Below are positions 1 through 11,696 of a DNA stretch of 64,000 nucleotides, in pieces (position 1 is the first letter of the stretch; every line of letters starts with the position of its first letter). The DNA comes from Coptis chinensis (lineage: Eukaryota > Streptophyta > Magnoliopsida > Ranunculales > Ranunculaceae). The stretch is taken from assembly GCA_015680905.1 (NCBI GenBank), contig CM027377.1:39704501-39768500 (forward strand), written 5' to 3'. The position numbers and the translations under genes are program-made. Below the pieces are notes generated by a model. The model was given only the letters and a program-made list of their open reading frames with translations, was not told where the DNA came from and did not search any database.

Positions 1-645
1 GTATATATTCATGGACATATTGGAAACCAAGGTATTAATAATTCAAGTTGGCCAGGTTGTCCTTGATGCCAGAAGGAACGTCTGAAAATGCAGGTAACAA
101 AGTAGCAAATCCAGCAGGATTCTTCAAGGTTATGACAAACAGCACTACCGATGGCCTGACTGCATAGAATGCCGACTGAAGGCTTGTTTTTGTAGGCTTT
201 ACAGATGAAGACATTTGTTCAGAAAATTTAACTCTATATCTATTATACAATTCATCGTGATGAGACCTATATGTACAGAAAATTATACTCTATATATAAT
301 TCACTTTGTGGTAATGACTATATGTGTGTTGTGTGATGCTTGGCCGATTTAGAATAATTTCAGTTACCTATGCATTGGTAGATCAGTCGATGAGAAGTAG
401 GTACTAATTTTAAGATATTCGGTAAAACTTGTTTGTGGTTATGTTACAAAGACGAGCATTTTGAATGGCTAAACTTGTATAACAGGCTAACGTTTCTGAG
501 ACAAATTAAAGATGTTTTAGAGTGGCCAAAATACTACCAATAGTACTCTGCATCCCTTCAAATTAATTTGTTTAACCAAGAGCCCGTAGTCTCGGAAGGC
601 TGCTCTCTGGACGATAGTCACACATTCAAGATAAGAATCTAAAAT
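1..645. other. Unassigned AT-rich DNA, no recognised gene
   Basis: I recognise no gene here. On the - strand an open frame (35-250) continues past a single stop to the window edge and reads like protein, with a hydrophobic, proline-containing middle. I cannot assign it to a family and it lacks a convincing start. It could be the end of a decayed gene lying to the left of the window. Confidence 0.4.
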
Positions 646-767
646 AGGATGAGAACTGGTTCTCTACCCTGTTTACAAATAAGCAGAAAGTAATATACGA
701 ACTTTTAGGATGAGAACTGGTTCTCTACCCTGTTTACAAATAAGCAGAAAGTAATATACGAACTTTT
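646..767. repeat. 61-bp perfect tandem duplication
   Basis: Positions 646-706 and 707-767 are the same 61 bases head to tail. Each copy holds the palindrome GAGAACTGGTTCTC. The perfect identity implies a recent duplication. No gene overlaps it. Confidence 0.9.
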
Positions 768-936
768 AAGGATTAAAGAGATGAACAAATAAAAAATAAA
801 TAATTAAAACAAAAAAGTATTAGTGCAGGAGTGAAAAGACCCGATACGTAAATAAATCTCAGAAGGGATCATAACACTCTTACTTTTGATCTTGCACAAT
901 AGGAAGTTGGCAGGCTTTCTTTTGGTATTTACTAAA

Positions 937-962
937 GGGTCTGTCCTGTTATTGACAGACCC
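937..962. other. Perfect 9-bp hairpin
   Basis: GGGTCTGTC at 937-945 and GACAGACCC at 954-962 form a perfect inverted repeat around an 8-base loop. It could be a transposon end or a terminator-like structure. I cannot tell which. Confidence 0.6.
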
Positions 963-1187
963 CATTTTGTGTTGGGTAATTTAGGGTCTGAATTTATGTT
1001 GGGCACGACACCCAAAATCCGAACAAAAAATCCGGAAAAAACTGGTTAGAACCAGTTTCTTATCGGGCACTCATCAAATTGGATTGGGCAATTCCTAAAA
1101 AAAAAAAAAAAAAAATTACAAGTTTGCCATCAAAGCTCAAACCCAGCAACCAATTCAACCGGTCTCGCCAAAACGAACCCCTCGGGC

Positions 1188-1460
1188 CGTTTGGGTGTGC
1201 ACTCAAACGATCCCTCAATGTCGTTTGAGTATACACTTAAACGTCTTGACCAAATCGTTTGAGTGTGCATGCAAACGACTTCACCACATCGTTTAAGAGT
1301 ACACGAACTCGGTCTGAGCCTGCCGTTTAAAACTTGGCTCTCTAGAATTCCATGGCCCCCTTGGTCACATCGTTTGAGTGTGCATGTAAACGGCTTGAAG
1401 ATATCGTTTAGGGCTTCTATGGGTCGATGTGGTGATGTCGTTTGGACTAAAATAATTGAG
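1188..1460. repeat. 34-bp-period array of palindromic units
   Basis: Units starting CGTTT begin at 1188, 1222, 1256, 1290, 1324, 1371, 1405 and 1439. All steps are 34 bases except one of 47. In the units at 1188, 1222, 1256 and 1371 the first 22 bases form an imperfect palindrome of the type CGTTTGAGTG followed by its near complement ending AAACG. The remaining 12 bases vary. The other units keep only the left arm. Small frames through the array on both strands look like by-products of the repeat. Confidence 0.85.
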
Positions 1461-1867
1461 AAGTTATAAAAACCAAGGAAATTACAAATTAACCAATGAT
1501 TAGCCCGATTAACCAATAAAAATTGATTACATAAACACCAATTACACTTTTCTTATACATACATAAACACCGAACACTTTTCTTATAATACAAATCATTA
1601 ATCGACCGTAATTGTACAATAATTTATTTAAACAATTATCTGCAAAATTGAATTAGTAATGATCAATTATCAACACATCCCAATTGAATTAGGAAAATTG
1701 AAATCCGATTTAAAAAATTGGGTTAGGAACAACACAATTAGTTACTCCAATACAATTACATGCACTCTGCACTATTTATCTGTTATGACATAGTATATAT
1801 ATAACCAAGTTAAAACATGTAATCAAACATGCCAAAATCTAAAATAATGTAATTAAACATGTCAAAA

Positions 1868-2235
1868 TCTAAAATAATAATTTGTTTTATATCTAAACTT
1901 ATTATTTTTTATTTTATTTTTTCAATTGTGAATCATAAACTAGTTTGGGGTTTGGGGTTCAGGTTTCAGGGTTAACGAATTTCGTACCAACATATTTCAC
2001 TTAATTATTAGAAATAATAATTTGTTTTATATCTAAACTTGTTATTTTTTATTTTCTTTTTCAAATTGTGAATCATAAACTAGTTTGGGGGTTTGAGGTT
2101 TAGGGTTTACAAATTTCATACCGACATAAAAAAATTTTAATTTCAAACATATTTCACTAAATTATCCAACTCTAAAATAATAATTTGTTTTATATCTAAA
2201 CTTGTTATTTTCTATTTTTTTTCTTCAATTGTTAT
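1868..2235. repeat. Three-copy AT-rich direct repeat
   Basis: A block beginning AATAATAATTTGTTTTATAT recurs near 1872, 2012 and 2174 (steps of about 140 and 163 bases). The first two copies continue into a G/T-rich segment containing telomere-like GGTTTAGGGTTT words. The third copy is shorter. No coding capacity is seen. Confidence 0.75.
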
Positions 2236-2869
2236 ATCTAAACATATTGCTGCTTGTTGTATATTTTGTTGATTTTAAAGAATCTAGTAAAAGTTTGTTT
2301 TTAAAATGAAAAAAAAAATGACATTTTGATAAAATTTCGTTAAAGATTGATATATAAGTTTCCAAGTAACAAGTTTATCTCTGTTTCTTAAGGTTCTAAT
2401 TCAGATATCAAACAAGCTTATAGCTTTTCCAGTTCTCTATTCATAAGGTACCAATTTCTCTTCTTGGTTGTTGCTTTGAATTTCCAATGCTTTGGTTTTG
2501 AATCAATTTGCTTACTTTTAATCATTCTCTGTTGAATTCATGATTTGGGGTTCAATATTCTAAAATTTTGAAGGTGCTTGATGTCGTTGCTGTTCTCGCT
2601 TCTAACTAAGTGTTTGATCTGCTCAAGGTAACAACTAACGTAGTGTTTTTAGTGTAACAAGTTTTTGACATTAAGATTTTAACTTATGGGGTTGGTTAAA
2701 CTTTATATTTTTAAGTAAAATATTGTATCTTTATAGCTTCATATACGGCGTTCTCATGTTAAGTTTCTTGTCAGGTTTTATAATCAATGAGGTTTTTCTA
2801 AATAATATTGGAATTGTTTGATAGATAATAGAAGCGAAAAAATATTCTTGTAGCTTAATGTAGGACTGT
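2236..2869. other. Non-coding spacer, possible gene leader
   Basis: No protein family is recognised. Between about 2390 and 2640 the sequence has the look of a plant leader, with T-rich stretches and candidate splice donors near 2448 and 2628. It may be the 5' leader of the MULE gene whose coding part resumes at 5162, separated by the Athila-like fragment. That link is only an inference from position. Confidence 0.25.
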
Positions 2870-3517
2870 CTTGCACTAGAGCATTGGATTCACATCAAAA
2901 AATAAAAGCAAGGTTGGAAAACTCAGTTAGAAGAAAGAAAGAAAACAAGGATTTCTCTAGTGTAAATATATGAAGACCCTATTCTCTCATACTCGTAAAT
3001 TTTGACTATCCATTTCCATTTTCTTGTACACTATCACCTAAGCCCCACAATACCTAATAAAGACCTTTAGCTCAATTAGGAGTAGGGTGGTGTGATAATA
3101 AGTAGTAGACGTGATTGATCGACATCGGCTCCTCTGACTATCATTGAGATGTGAGGAAACGTGTGCCCACTGCACACTAGAGTTAACAAAACCTGAGTGG
3201 AAATTTTTTGAGTGAAATTGTGTTTTGACACATACCTGTGAGAACCCATTTAGGTACACTCTCCAAAGGATTTGAAACAACCCTCGCTAGTACATTTCAA
3301 TGAAAAGTTCACTGCATGCATGATCATATGTAGATGTTTTAATTATTGAATACATATTAACTTGAGTTTCAAAGAAATCAATCCTCGTTCCCTGCTAAGG
3401 AGATGTATGGATATCTGAGATTAATTTAGGAAAGGAGTTTCTGTCACTGAGTCGTTGTAGTATAAATGAAGTTTGTGAGTATCTTCTCTAGAAAACTCTC
3501 ACGAGGCTATAACTTGT

Positions 3518-3538
3518 CCACTAGGAAATTCCTAGTGG
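3518..3538 (+). other. Conserved hairpin in Athila-like 3' region
   Basis: CCACTAGG (3518-3525) and CCTAGTGG (3531-3538) form a perfect 8-bp stem around the loop AAATT. The same stem with a different loop occurs at 15919-15939 in the other Athila-like element. Confidence 0.7.
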
Positions 3539-3663
3539 TTTAAGGCCTTGTTGTATATGGTCAATGCAACCGCACTCTGCGAAACGAGAATTAGTTAGGA
3601 CTACACATTTTTTGCCACTTATCTGTTTTAATGTCTCTTCTTTGCTTGAGGACAAGCAAAGTA

Positions 3664-3679
3664 CTGTTTGGGGGTAGTG
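3664..3679 (+). other. Polypurine tract next to 3' LTR
   Basis: CTGTTTGGGGGTAGTG lies directly before the LTR start TGATAAGC. This is where plus-strand priming occurs in LTR retrotransposons. Confidence 0.75.
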
Positions 3680-5139
3680 TGATAAGCACCCAAAAGTGTA
3701 TTATGAAACCCCGTTGAGACATATAAATTTGGTTAACTATGTGTTTAATAATCATGAAATAAATATGTTTTCATACTTTTGCAGGTATTCACAGTAAACA
3801 TGGAAATATGGTTTAAACCTGCGATAAAGCACGAGGAACGACATATATATGAATTCTTCCAAATCCTCACAGAAGCATCAAACTTCCGAAGCTCCTACCT
3901 CTTGAACCAGGATTCCGAATGCAACAAGTGAGCTGCTCAGACAATCAGGGCGATGAACTCTACGCATAGGCGGGAAGTTGTAAAATTGCCCAAAGACCTG
4001 GACCGCCACTGGACTACACATAGGACCCACTATGCAGGCCCACAAGATTGGATGAGTCATCAATCATAGAGCATGTCAAGACAAAAATGACAAATTATTG
4101 GTGCAAAGTTGACACCTTGCATGTAATTAATTAGATTAGGTGTTAATAGTGAAAAAAAAGGCAAGGTGTCACTTTGTTTTAATGTGGTGGATAAAAATGA
4201 AGTAAATGTGGTTTGATGTTTCACATGGGAGGAAATGAGATGTCTTTCATATGGAGAAGAAAACAAAACAAGGGGGGGGGGGACACTCCATTTACTCCCT
4301 TGACTTTTTTTCCTTACCTTGTATTATTTTAGTTCCTTAGCCATTTTTATTATTTAGTTTTAGTTTTGTAAGAAAAGCTTGTAATAGTTTTAATGGAGGA
4401 AACTTTGGTTTTCTTCTAAGAAATAAATAAAAATCAAGTGAGTTTAGATAGTTAGTTTTCTTTTTTCTCTTTTTCTCTCTCTTTTTGTATTTCTAACTAG
4501 TAATCCTTTGTCCCAAGGATCATGAGCTAACTTCCCTTTAGGGGAGTTAATCCAACTCATGTGAGGGAAAATATTTGTTGTTGGATTGGTTAGTTGTTTA
4601 TGAAGAACAACTAGACCTACATCCTATCCCAAAATGATAGTTGGTGTAGTGTCTAGTTAGGAATCAAAGTGATGAGCTTAAAGATAAGTCATTACGTGGT
4701 TCCACTTTAACATAACATGTATTAGCTTAGAGATGAGCCATACATGCAAGGGATCAAGTTTTCTTCCATTATGGCTTGTCTATGAGTCTAGGAAGAATCA
4801 AATGAACCTATTCTAATCAACATCAAAAAGTTAGTTTCACATGAGGAGGATTGGCTCTCCACCTTTTTCTTTAGCAATTTGTATTTTGTCTTAGTTTCAT
4901 GATTTCTAATCTTAATGTTCTTCTTTAATGTTTGTGTAGGAAAGAAACTTAGTATTTGTATTAACTTACTCACTAGTTCCCTAAGAGTAAAAACCAAATT
5001 GTAGTTGTCGTAGACTTTAGGTTGGTTCGAATCCTTATTTCAACTTTACGAACACGAAGATCGTGAGTAAGGAAACTTTGAATTCGCTCTTTCGCCAAAT
5101 TAGAGAGTCAATCTCTAACGTAGTAAAAAGCTTATATCA
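3680..5139 (+). repeat. LTR of a truncated Athila-like element
   Basis: It begins TGATAAGCACCC after the polypurine tract and ends at GCTTATATCA, a near inverted copy of its start (TGATAAGC/GCTTATCA with two extra bases). Length is about 1460 bp. It contains an AATAAATAAAAAT polyadenylation-like run near 4420 and a G8 run near 4273. The MULE coding sequence starts 22 bases after its right end. The left target duplication cannot be checked because the 5' half of the element is gone. Confidence 0.7.
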
Positions 5140-5161
5140 TTCAACTTAGTATTAATTACAC

Positions 5162-8100
5162 CATGGTGGTTTGTTCTATTGGGAGCCAATATTGCATTAT
5201 GAAGCTGGGTATAAGCAAGTGTACTATGGTCTTGATCCTGCTGCTATGAACTTGTATGATCTTCATGCTAAGGTTGCTCAATTGGGTTATGTACTCAACT
5301 ACAATTATTGGAAGTATGTTATCATTATCCTGGGTTGTTTCTAGCAGAAGGTCTTAAATTAATCGGCAATGAAAGATCTATTTCTGAAATGTTAAACCAA
5401 GCTACTGTGTATGGAAGCATTGATGTGTATGTTGTCCATAAAGAAGAAGAGTGTGAGTTTGAGGTTGAAGATGAGTTTGAAGAGGAAAGGGGTGTTGATG
5501 ACATCAGCGAAGCTGGAAGTTTAGACTTTGCCACTGATGATGAAGAATTGATAGAGGTTATGGTATAAAATACACAAAAGAAGGCTGAGAAGTTGGCTTC
5601 CAAAAAAGGTAAACAAACAGCTACTGAACCACCCACTGAACCAATCACTGAACCACCTACTGAACCAATGACTAAACCACGTACTGAACTAATGACTAAC
5701 CCACATAATGAAGTTGTGGATGTACCTATTTATCATGTTAATGATGGTTATGATACTAAGTATGCTAATAGTGATGATTATGACACTCCTAAGTCAAAAT
5801 TAGATTATGAGTGTGACACTCATGTTGTCAATAGGGGGAACCCAAGAGCTAATTACCCTATTTACAACCCTCGGTCAACAGGACATGTTTACATTTGTGC
5901 CTGAAGTTGGGCTAAAGTTTACCTCTCCTCAACATTTGAAGGAGTGTTTGAGCAACTTCTCAGTTGCAAATGGTTTTTCCATTTGGTATAAGAATAATAG
6001 GGCAACACAACTTCTAGCTCTTTGTGCTCCAAAGTGTCCATGGAGGCCGCATGCAAGATTCATCAACTTTTCAAATCAAAACATTGAGAAAGGTACACAA
6101 GTGTGGTAGAAACTACAGTGTTAAAATGGGGAATTCTAAGTGGCTTACGAAGAGGTATTACAATAAGATACTTGCTAATCCAACCTAGAAGCTTGCAGAC
6201 TTTAAGGCTGAAATCTTGAATAAATTTGCATTAGAAGTAACTACAACACAATGTCTGAGAGCCAAGAGGAAAGTTTTAGGTGGTGTTGACAAGGGTTTAG
6301 AGCTTCATTATGTCAAGGTGTCTGACTATGCACATGAAATCTTAAGGTCTAATCCAAGTAGTACAGTGAAAATAGAGGTTGATAGGCCTAACCCAGTACA
6401 ATGGATGTGGATGCACCACTACCAGTAGGTCATTTCCAGAGGATATATGTTTGTTTTCATAGTTTGAAGAAGGGTTGGTTGGAAGGATGTAGACCTGTAT
6501 TAGGTCTAGATGGTTGTCTTTTAAAGGGATTTGTCAAGGGTGAGCTTCTGACTGCAGTAGGAAGGGATTGGAACAACCAAATGTTCCCTATTGCATGGGC
6601 ACAAGTGGAGAGTGAGAACAAAGACTCTTGGTGTTGGTTCCTTGACAGATTGCTTAATGATTTTAATATTTTAGATAGATGGACAAGGGTGCACATTTAT
6701 CACAGATCAACAGAAAGTACTTGTTGAGGCCCTACAGTTGTGCCTATCATTGGCTGAGCATAGGGCATGTGCTAGACACATTTATGCAAATTTTAAGAAA
6801 AAATATTGTGGGCTGCAGCTCAAACTTGCTTTTTGGAAGGCATGTAAAGCTAGTATACCTCAAGAATTTGATACTGCTATGGAGGAGTTAAAGAAAGTGA
6901 ACCAGGCAGCACATACATACTTGATGGATAAGAATCCAGTTGCATGGTCAAGGGCCTTTTTTGCAACTCACTCTACTTATGAAGCTATTGAGAACAACAT
7001 GTGTGAAGTGTTTAATGGTACAATTGTTGAAGCTAGGAGTAAACCAATAATCTCTATGTTTGAGGAGATTAGAATGAAGTTGATGGAAAGAATGGTCAAG
7101 ATAGTATATATGATGCGAGGATGGGAGGATACTATATGCCCTAGAGCTAGAGAAAAGTTAGAGGCAAACAAGCTGGAAAATAGGCACTGGACGGTATTTT
7201 ATTTTGGGAATCAACAGTTTGAAATCAAAGGGATACGATAGCTTATAAAGTGGACATGAAACATAAGACATGTACTTGGAGACTGTGGGAACTCAGTGGA
7301 ATTCCTTGCTGTCATTCCATTGTTGCAATGTTTAATAGTGGAGATGAACCTGAGAAATATGTTGCACACTGATATTTTGTTGAGAGCAAGAAGAAGGCAT
7401 ACTCACACTTTCCCAGACCCATGAATGGTGAGAATCTCTGGATAAATACCAAGGTTGCAAAGTTTTTGCCACCCAAAAATAGGAGAATGCCAGGCAGGCC
7501 AAAGAAGTTGCGGAGGAAGGACTTCCATGAATAACCAAGTAAGAAAGCAGATGTTGTTAGTAGAAAAGGTAGAAAAATGACTTGTCAAAGATGTAAGAAG
7601 GTTGGCCACAACAGGAAAGGATGTAAAGAGATACTAAATGCACCTGTAAGTTACTTAATTGAATTAAATTTTAGTTATTTAATTACTTTGAGTAGTCACT
7701 AACTTTCATTATAGGAAAACCAAGTGAATGATGACACTCCTATGAATGAAGAAATGACTGGTAATTACATGAATATGGAAATGAATGATGTCATACATGA
7801 GACTGTAAGTATTCCCCAAAGGAAAGCCAAAGCCAAAGATAATGTTGTTACAAAAATACCCCCAGAACCTGTAAGTATTCCTTTTTAAAATTTATTTTAT
7901 GTTGTTTGAAGGTCTATTAGGAAAACCAAAACATGTAAGCTATTTAATTTCTTCATTTTAACAGGTGAGAAAGTACAAGAATCCAATTGTACCAAGAGGT
8001 GTTTTAAACTTAGTTGGTCCAAATGGTGCCATATTCACAAAGGTAATTGTTTGTGTATGTTCTTTTGTGTCCATTTATATTCATAGCTAAGTTAACTTCT

Positions 8101-8620
8101 TATTTATTTATGTTCATAGCTTCCTAGTCAGAAAAGAGGTAGATGGAATGCTCCACTTGATCCAGTTGCTTCAACAGATGTTAAGCAATCAATTCCTAGT
8201 AACATTGCATTTATACCAATCCCAGTTGAACAATCAGTTCCTAGTAACACTGCATCCATGCCAGCAGCAGTTGATTCAATACCAGTTGAACAAACATATC
8301 CTACTAATACTACATCCATGCCAGCAACAGTTAATCCAATGCCTAAAGTGGATACCCGAACTAATGCATCATCAACAAGTTTTGTCAGAGTAACATCATC
8401 AAGAAGTTATGTCAGAGGAGCATCATTAGCTCAACCTGCAACTCAGACAAGGTCAATGGCTAGACAGACTAGAAATACCATAACTACAAAGAAAATAACT
8501 CCAAAGAAGATGGTTGGTGGACCTGCAACTCAGACAAGGTCAATAGCTAGTGGACCTACAACTCAGACAAGAGGAAAGGTACCTAGTGGTAAAGGGAATG
8601 CCAAAAGATGGTGTATGTAG
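5162..8620 (+). pseudogene. Decayed MULE (Mutator-like) transposase gene
   Basis: MULE transposases cut and paste Mutator-like elements. Recognisable parts in order: an N-terminal PB1-like segment starting HHGGLFYWEP (5162, then a frameshift near 5308), an acidic linker, a MuDR-type DNA-binding domain (about 5905-6110, LCAPKCPW), and a DDE core from about 6460. The core holds LGLDGCLLKG with the first Asp, FITDQQK with the second Asp, the RACARHIYANFKK motif and NNMCEVFN with the Glu. A SWIM finger (about 7255-7330) and a CCHC knuckle CQRCKKVGHNRKGC (about 7579-7625) follow. Introns with GT-AG ends lie at 7646-7714, 7871-7964 and 8043-8119, and the last exon ends in Pro/Thr-rich repeats and a stop near 8620. 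Several frameshifts (5308, 5900, 6400, 6685) and stops make it inactive. The terminal inverted repeats were not found. Confidence 0.85.
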
Positions 8621-8649
8621 TTGAGTACTCGACTGTGTTTTGAGTATTT

Positions 8650-9660
8650 TAGTAGATCGAGTCATTGCAACTCGACTGTTTTTTTTTTTTTTTTTTGTTC
8701 AGTACTCTAGTTCTCTTCTTCATTTCATTTTTTTTTTGGTGTATGGATTATGTTGGAGTTTATGAAATTCAGTTTAATAGCTGTAGAGAAATTGTTCGTT
8801 TGAATTCAATTTAAGCCCTTGTAGGTGAGTTCAGTTTTTATGTCAGAGGGCTTTTGTTTCTATGTCATAAGGCTTCAGTTTTTATGTGAAAGAGTAGGGC
8901 TTCAGTTTTATTAGTTCTGTGAAACAAGGGCTTCAGTTTATTTAAGTTTTCAATCTAAAACTCTGACAAGGTCGGGGTTTTGGTGATGTGTTTGGGCTGT
9001 CAGAAGTTAAAACTCTGACAGGGTTGAGGTTTCATAGATATGTATATCTGCAAGTTTTGGTGATGTGTTTGGGTTGTTTCAATCTAAAACTCTAACAGGG
9101 TCGGGGTTTTGGTGGCATTCAAGATAATTGAAAGGAAAATGTACTTGTCTAACAAGCACTTAAAACTTTCCAAATCATGACAGAGAATTACGAAAGGAAA
9201 CAGAGAATTACGAAAGGAAACTCTGACAGGGTCGGGGTTTTGTATCCTGCTTATTATTGTCTGTTCAAGTACATCTCACAGTTCCAATACATTGTCTGAA
9301 TAGCTAAAACTCTACAAGTTAAAACTCAACAATACATCTCACAATTCCAGTCAAATCACATTATCTGTTCAAGTACAAACTTAACTCTCTATATTAAGAA
9401 TTACTCTTAAGAATTCACACCTTATAAATTGTATAATAACTTGTAAACTATAACCAGAGAATCCTTTAACTAAGAAACTAGTCTTACATGCCTTACAATC
9501 CACAAAAACTTATGTCATATTACATGTCTAACAAATAACAAAACTCTAACAGATTACATGTCCATTACAAAGCTAAAACTCTGACAGAAGTTAAAGATTA
9601 AGTTGACAGAGTTTTGCATTCCAAATTATATGTTCATCCATTGATATTTAGTTTTGAAAA
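8650..9660. repeat. Interspersed motif region downstream of MULE
   Basis: The motif ACTCTGACAGGGTCGGGGTT, with small variations, recurs near 8960, 9010, 9090 and 9220, with partial copies near 9590 and 9660. Copies are joined by repeated TTTTGGTGATGTGTTTGGG and GGCTTCAGTTT words. An 18-base ACAGAGAATTACGAAAGG segment is duplicated near 9181 and 9200. I see no open gene. These may be sub-terminal repeats of the MULE. Confidence 0.6.
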
Positions 9661-9669
9661 TTCTGACAG

Positions 9670-11135
9670 GGTCATTTTTAGGGTAACAATGGGTTCCGCA
9701 ACCAAAGTGGTTGTCTTCTTTCTTGCCTCCATCTTTAGTGCATCATGAAGCCATTCAAATCCCCCACATCTTTTGCATTTCAAGTACTTTTTCCAACATT
9801 TAATCCATACTTGTTAATCTTAACAGTCCTCCTTCCCCTACAGTCATTTCTCTTGCATTCGTAGTCTACCCAAGGGAAATCGGGCATCCAATGGCCTGCC
9901 TAACCACACTTAAAGCATTCGTTTGTTGACGTGCGTGATCCAATCCCAGAAAGTTTTTCATAAACAACTTCATCCAACCATTGCAAATAACTTTAACATG
10001 TAGCATGCTGACACTTCAAGTATTTCCTTCCTGGATTGCGAGCTGTTTGCGATATGCCCAACAATCGGATACCATCATATGTAGCTTCTTTACATGGAGA
10101 GTATAGAAATTGGCACTCAGTAGCTGAGTGTCCAAGTTCATCACAAATCTGACATTCAACCTATGAACAAAACATGTACTAACATCAAAATTTGAAACTT
10201 ATGAAGATATGGCCTATTACATATGTAGAAACAATTTAGCCATAGTCCAATAGCATACGTATGCCTACAAATTAAGAATTGTCAAAAAATGGGGAAAAAA
10301 ATCCAAAAAGAAAACTAAACAAGCTGTAATTCTGTGTATTCATCAAGTTCCCAAAAATCAATATCTCATGCCTCTAAGGATAAACTTAATTTCTTAGTTT
10401 TATCAACAATCCTCCACCCAAAAAAAAACATAACATAAGAGAATTAACACATAAAAATTCATCAAGAAGCACAGGTAGTACAAACAACCATACTCAACAA
10501 TAGAATATTGCATTAGGGTATGTTTCAGGTGGACTTGAGGAGTCTAATGAAATCCAAAGAAAACATCCATGCAGCATAAATGTAGCATAGCTATTCACTT
10601 GTTCACTCATACTAGATAACCCAGATCAGGAAAAATACCTAACAACACCTCTTTTCATCAACAAACATCTCACATATATCTTAAACAGACACAAAAAAGC
10701 TCTCTTGAATCAAAAACCAAGTTCATGCAAATGAACCAGAAACAATCACATATGACCCAAACAACTCTATACCGCTTCTTCTCAAAAAAGAATCTTCATC
10801 ATTGAGACAAAACTACATACACTTACAAGTACAAAAAATATAAGAAAATAGACATCATGCAAAAAGCTTATAAACTCCAATACATAATCAAAACCAACAA
10901 AAACAAGCAATGCATGAAACTAACAAACCCAACATCAAAAACTCCAAACTAAGAAGAAAAAAAAAACTAGTCCAAAAGATGTAAACAAACCTTCCTCACA
11001 ACTAGGAGTACATTGACAAGAGATGAAAAGTTCACCATTAGGATAAACATTAAGCATCCCTATAGCATCACCATAACATTGACTAGTACAACCACAAGTA
11101 ACTTCCACACAATCTTCACATCTTTTAACCTCAAA
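9670..11135 (-). pseudogene. SAND-like plus CCHC/GRF zinc-finger pseudogene
   Basis: Read on -, a first exon (about 11135-10991) contains CVEVTCGCTSQCYGDAIG and ISCQCTPSC, closely resembling the SAND-type region of the plant developmental regulators ULTRAPETALA1/2. A T-rich intron (10990-10164, GT...AG) follows. The second exon carries a CCHC knuckle CQICDELGHSATEC, a GRF-type finger (GRKYLKCQHATC then SYLQWLDE), a second CCHC box and a GRF-like repeat KYLKCKRCGGFEW. Damage: in-frame stops within the first GRF finger and the second CCHC, loss of the last Cys of that CCHC, and a frameshift before the last repeat. The reading phase across the intron also does not fit, so one exon may be missing. 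CCHC and GRF fingers bind nucleic acid. It could be a host pseudogene or a fragment carried by the adjacent MULE. Confidence 0.65.
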
Positions 11136-11696
11136 GAACCATTTTTTAATGTTTTAAACTTGAAAAGCATTAAAAAAACGAAAAATGAGGATGCCCTAAG
11201 AGAGAAAAACACAACTAGTGAGTGATTCAGTGGAGAAACTCAACTAGTTCATCAAAAAAGATATTCAACAATTACCTTCATATATTCAACAAAAACTTAA
11301 TTATAAAACTTAAACTTAATCAAAGTGATAAACTTAATCTAAATTACCTTCATTTTTGGAAAAAAGAACTCGTGATTAGCTTCATCTTTCCTTCTTTTGC
11401 AATGGAGATCTTTTGCAGTCCACTCTCTATTTTTTAGGTACTCTTTTTTTTTTTATGTCTGTCGTAACTAATTGGGCTAATTCAGTTATTTAGCGCTAAT
11501 TAGAGAAACCCAGCTTGCGTGCTTAAACACGTGAGGTCCCCGTTAGACAAATTGGACTGATTGAGATGGAAAACAAACGGAGGTACTAAATTGAAACAAA
11601 TTAAGAGTTCATATTACTAATAGGCGAGAAACAAAGTACAGGTACCATTTAGGGAAAAAATTGAAAGTACGTGGTACTAAATAGTCATAAACTCTA
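11136..11696. other. Non-coding spacer
   Basis: No gene is recognised. A palindrome-like AGCGCTAATTAG segment and GTACC(A)-type words occur around 11490-11680, which might be a decayed transposon end, but no matching partner was found. Confidence 0.3.

Larger units (their letters stand above)
2870..3679 (+). mobile_element. 3' internal region of a truncated Athila-like element
   Basis: This stretch matches, in inverse orientation, the region next to the 3' LTR of the nested Athila-like element (15785 to about 16500). Shared blocks include the CCACTAGG hairpin, the CTCACGAGGCTATAACTTG segment and the GTGGGCACAC-type segment. It ends in GAGGACAAGCAAAG and a G-rich polypurine tract, a signature known from Athila-type elements. 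There is no coding sequence. The 5' part of the element is missing, so it was truncated or lost by recombination. Confidence 0.75.

Noticed and set aside
1188-1460. CRISPR-like spacing of repeats
   Set aside because: The units are near palindromes with about 12-base variable parts, one irregular step, no Cas genes, and the context is a plant genome.
1130-1516. 128-codon frame on - across the palindrome array
   Set aside because: It only mirrors the repeat; the repeated words produce open frames on both strands and there is no family match.
1930-2110. Interstitial telomere repeats
   Set aside because: Only isolated TTTAGGG-like words occur, without tandem order.
3038-3280. 80-codon frame on - in the Athila-like 3' region
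   Set aside because: The region is non-coding in the homologous element and the frame is not conserved there.
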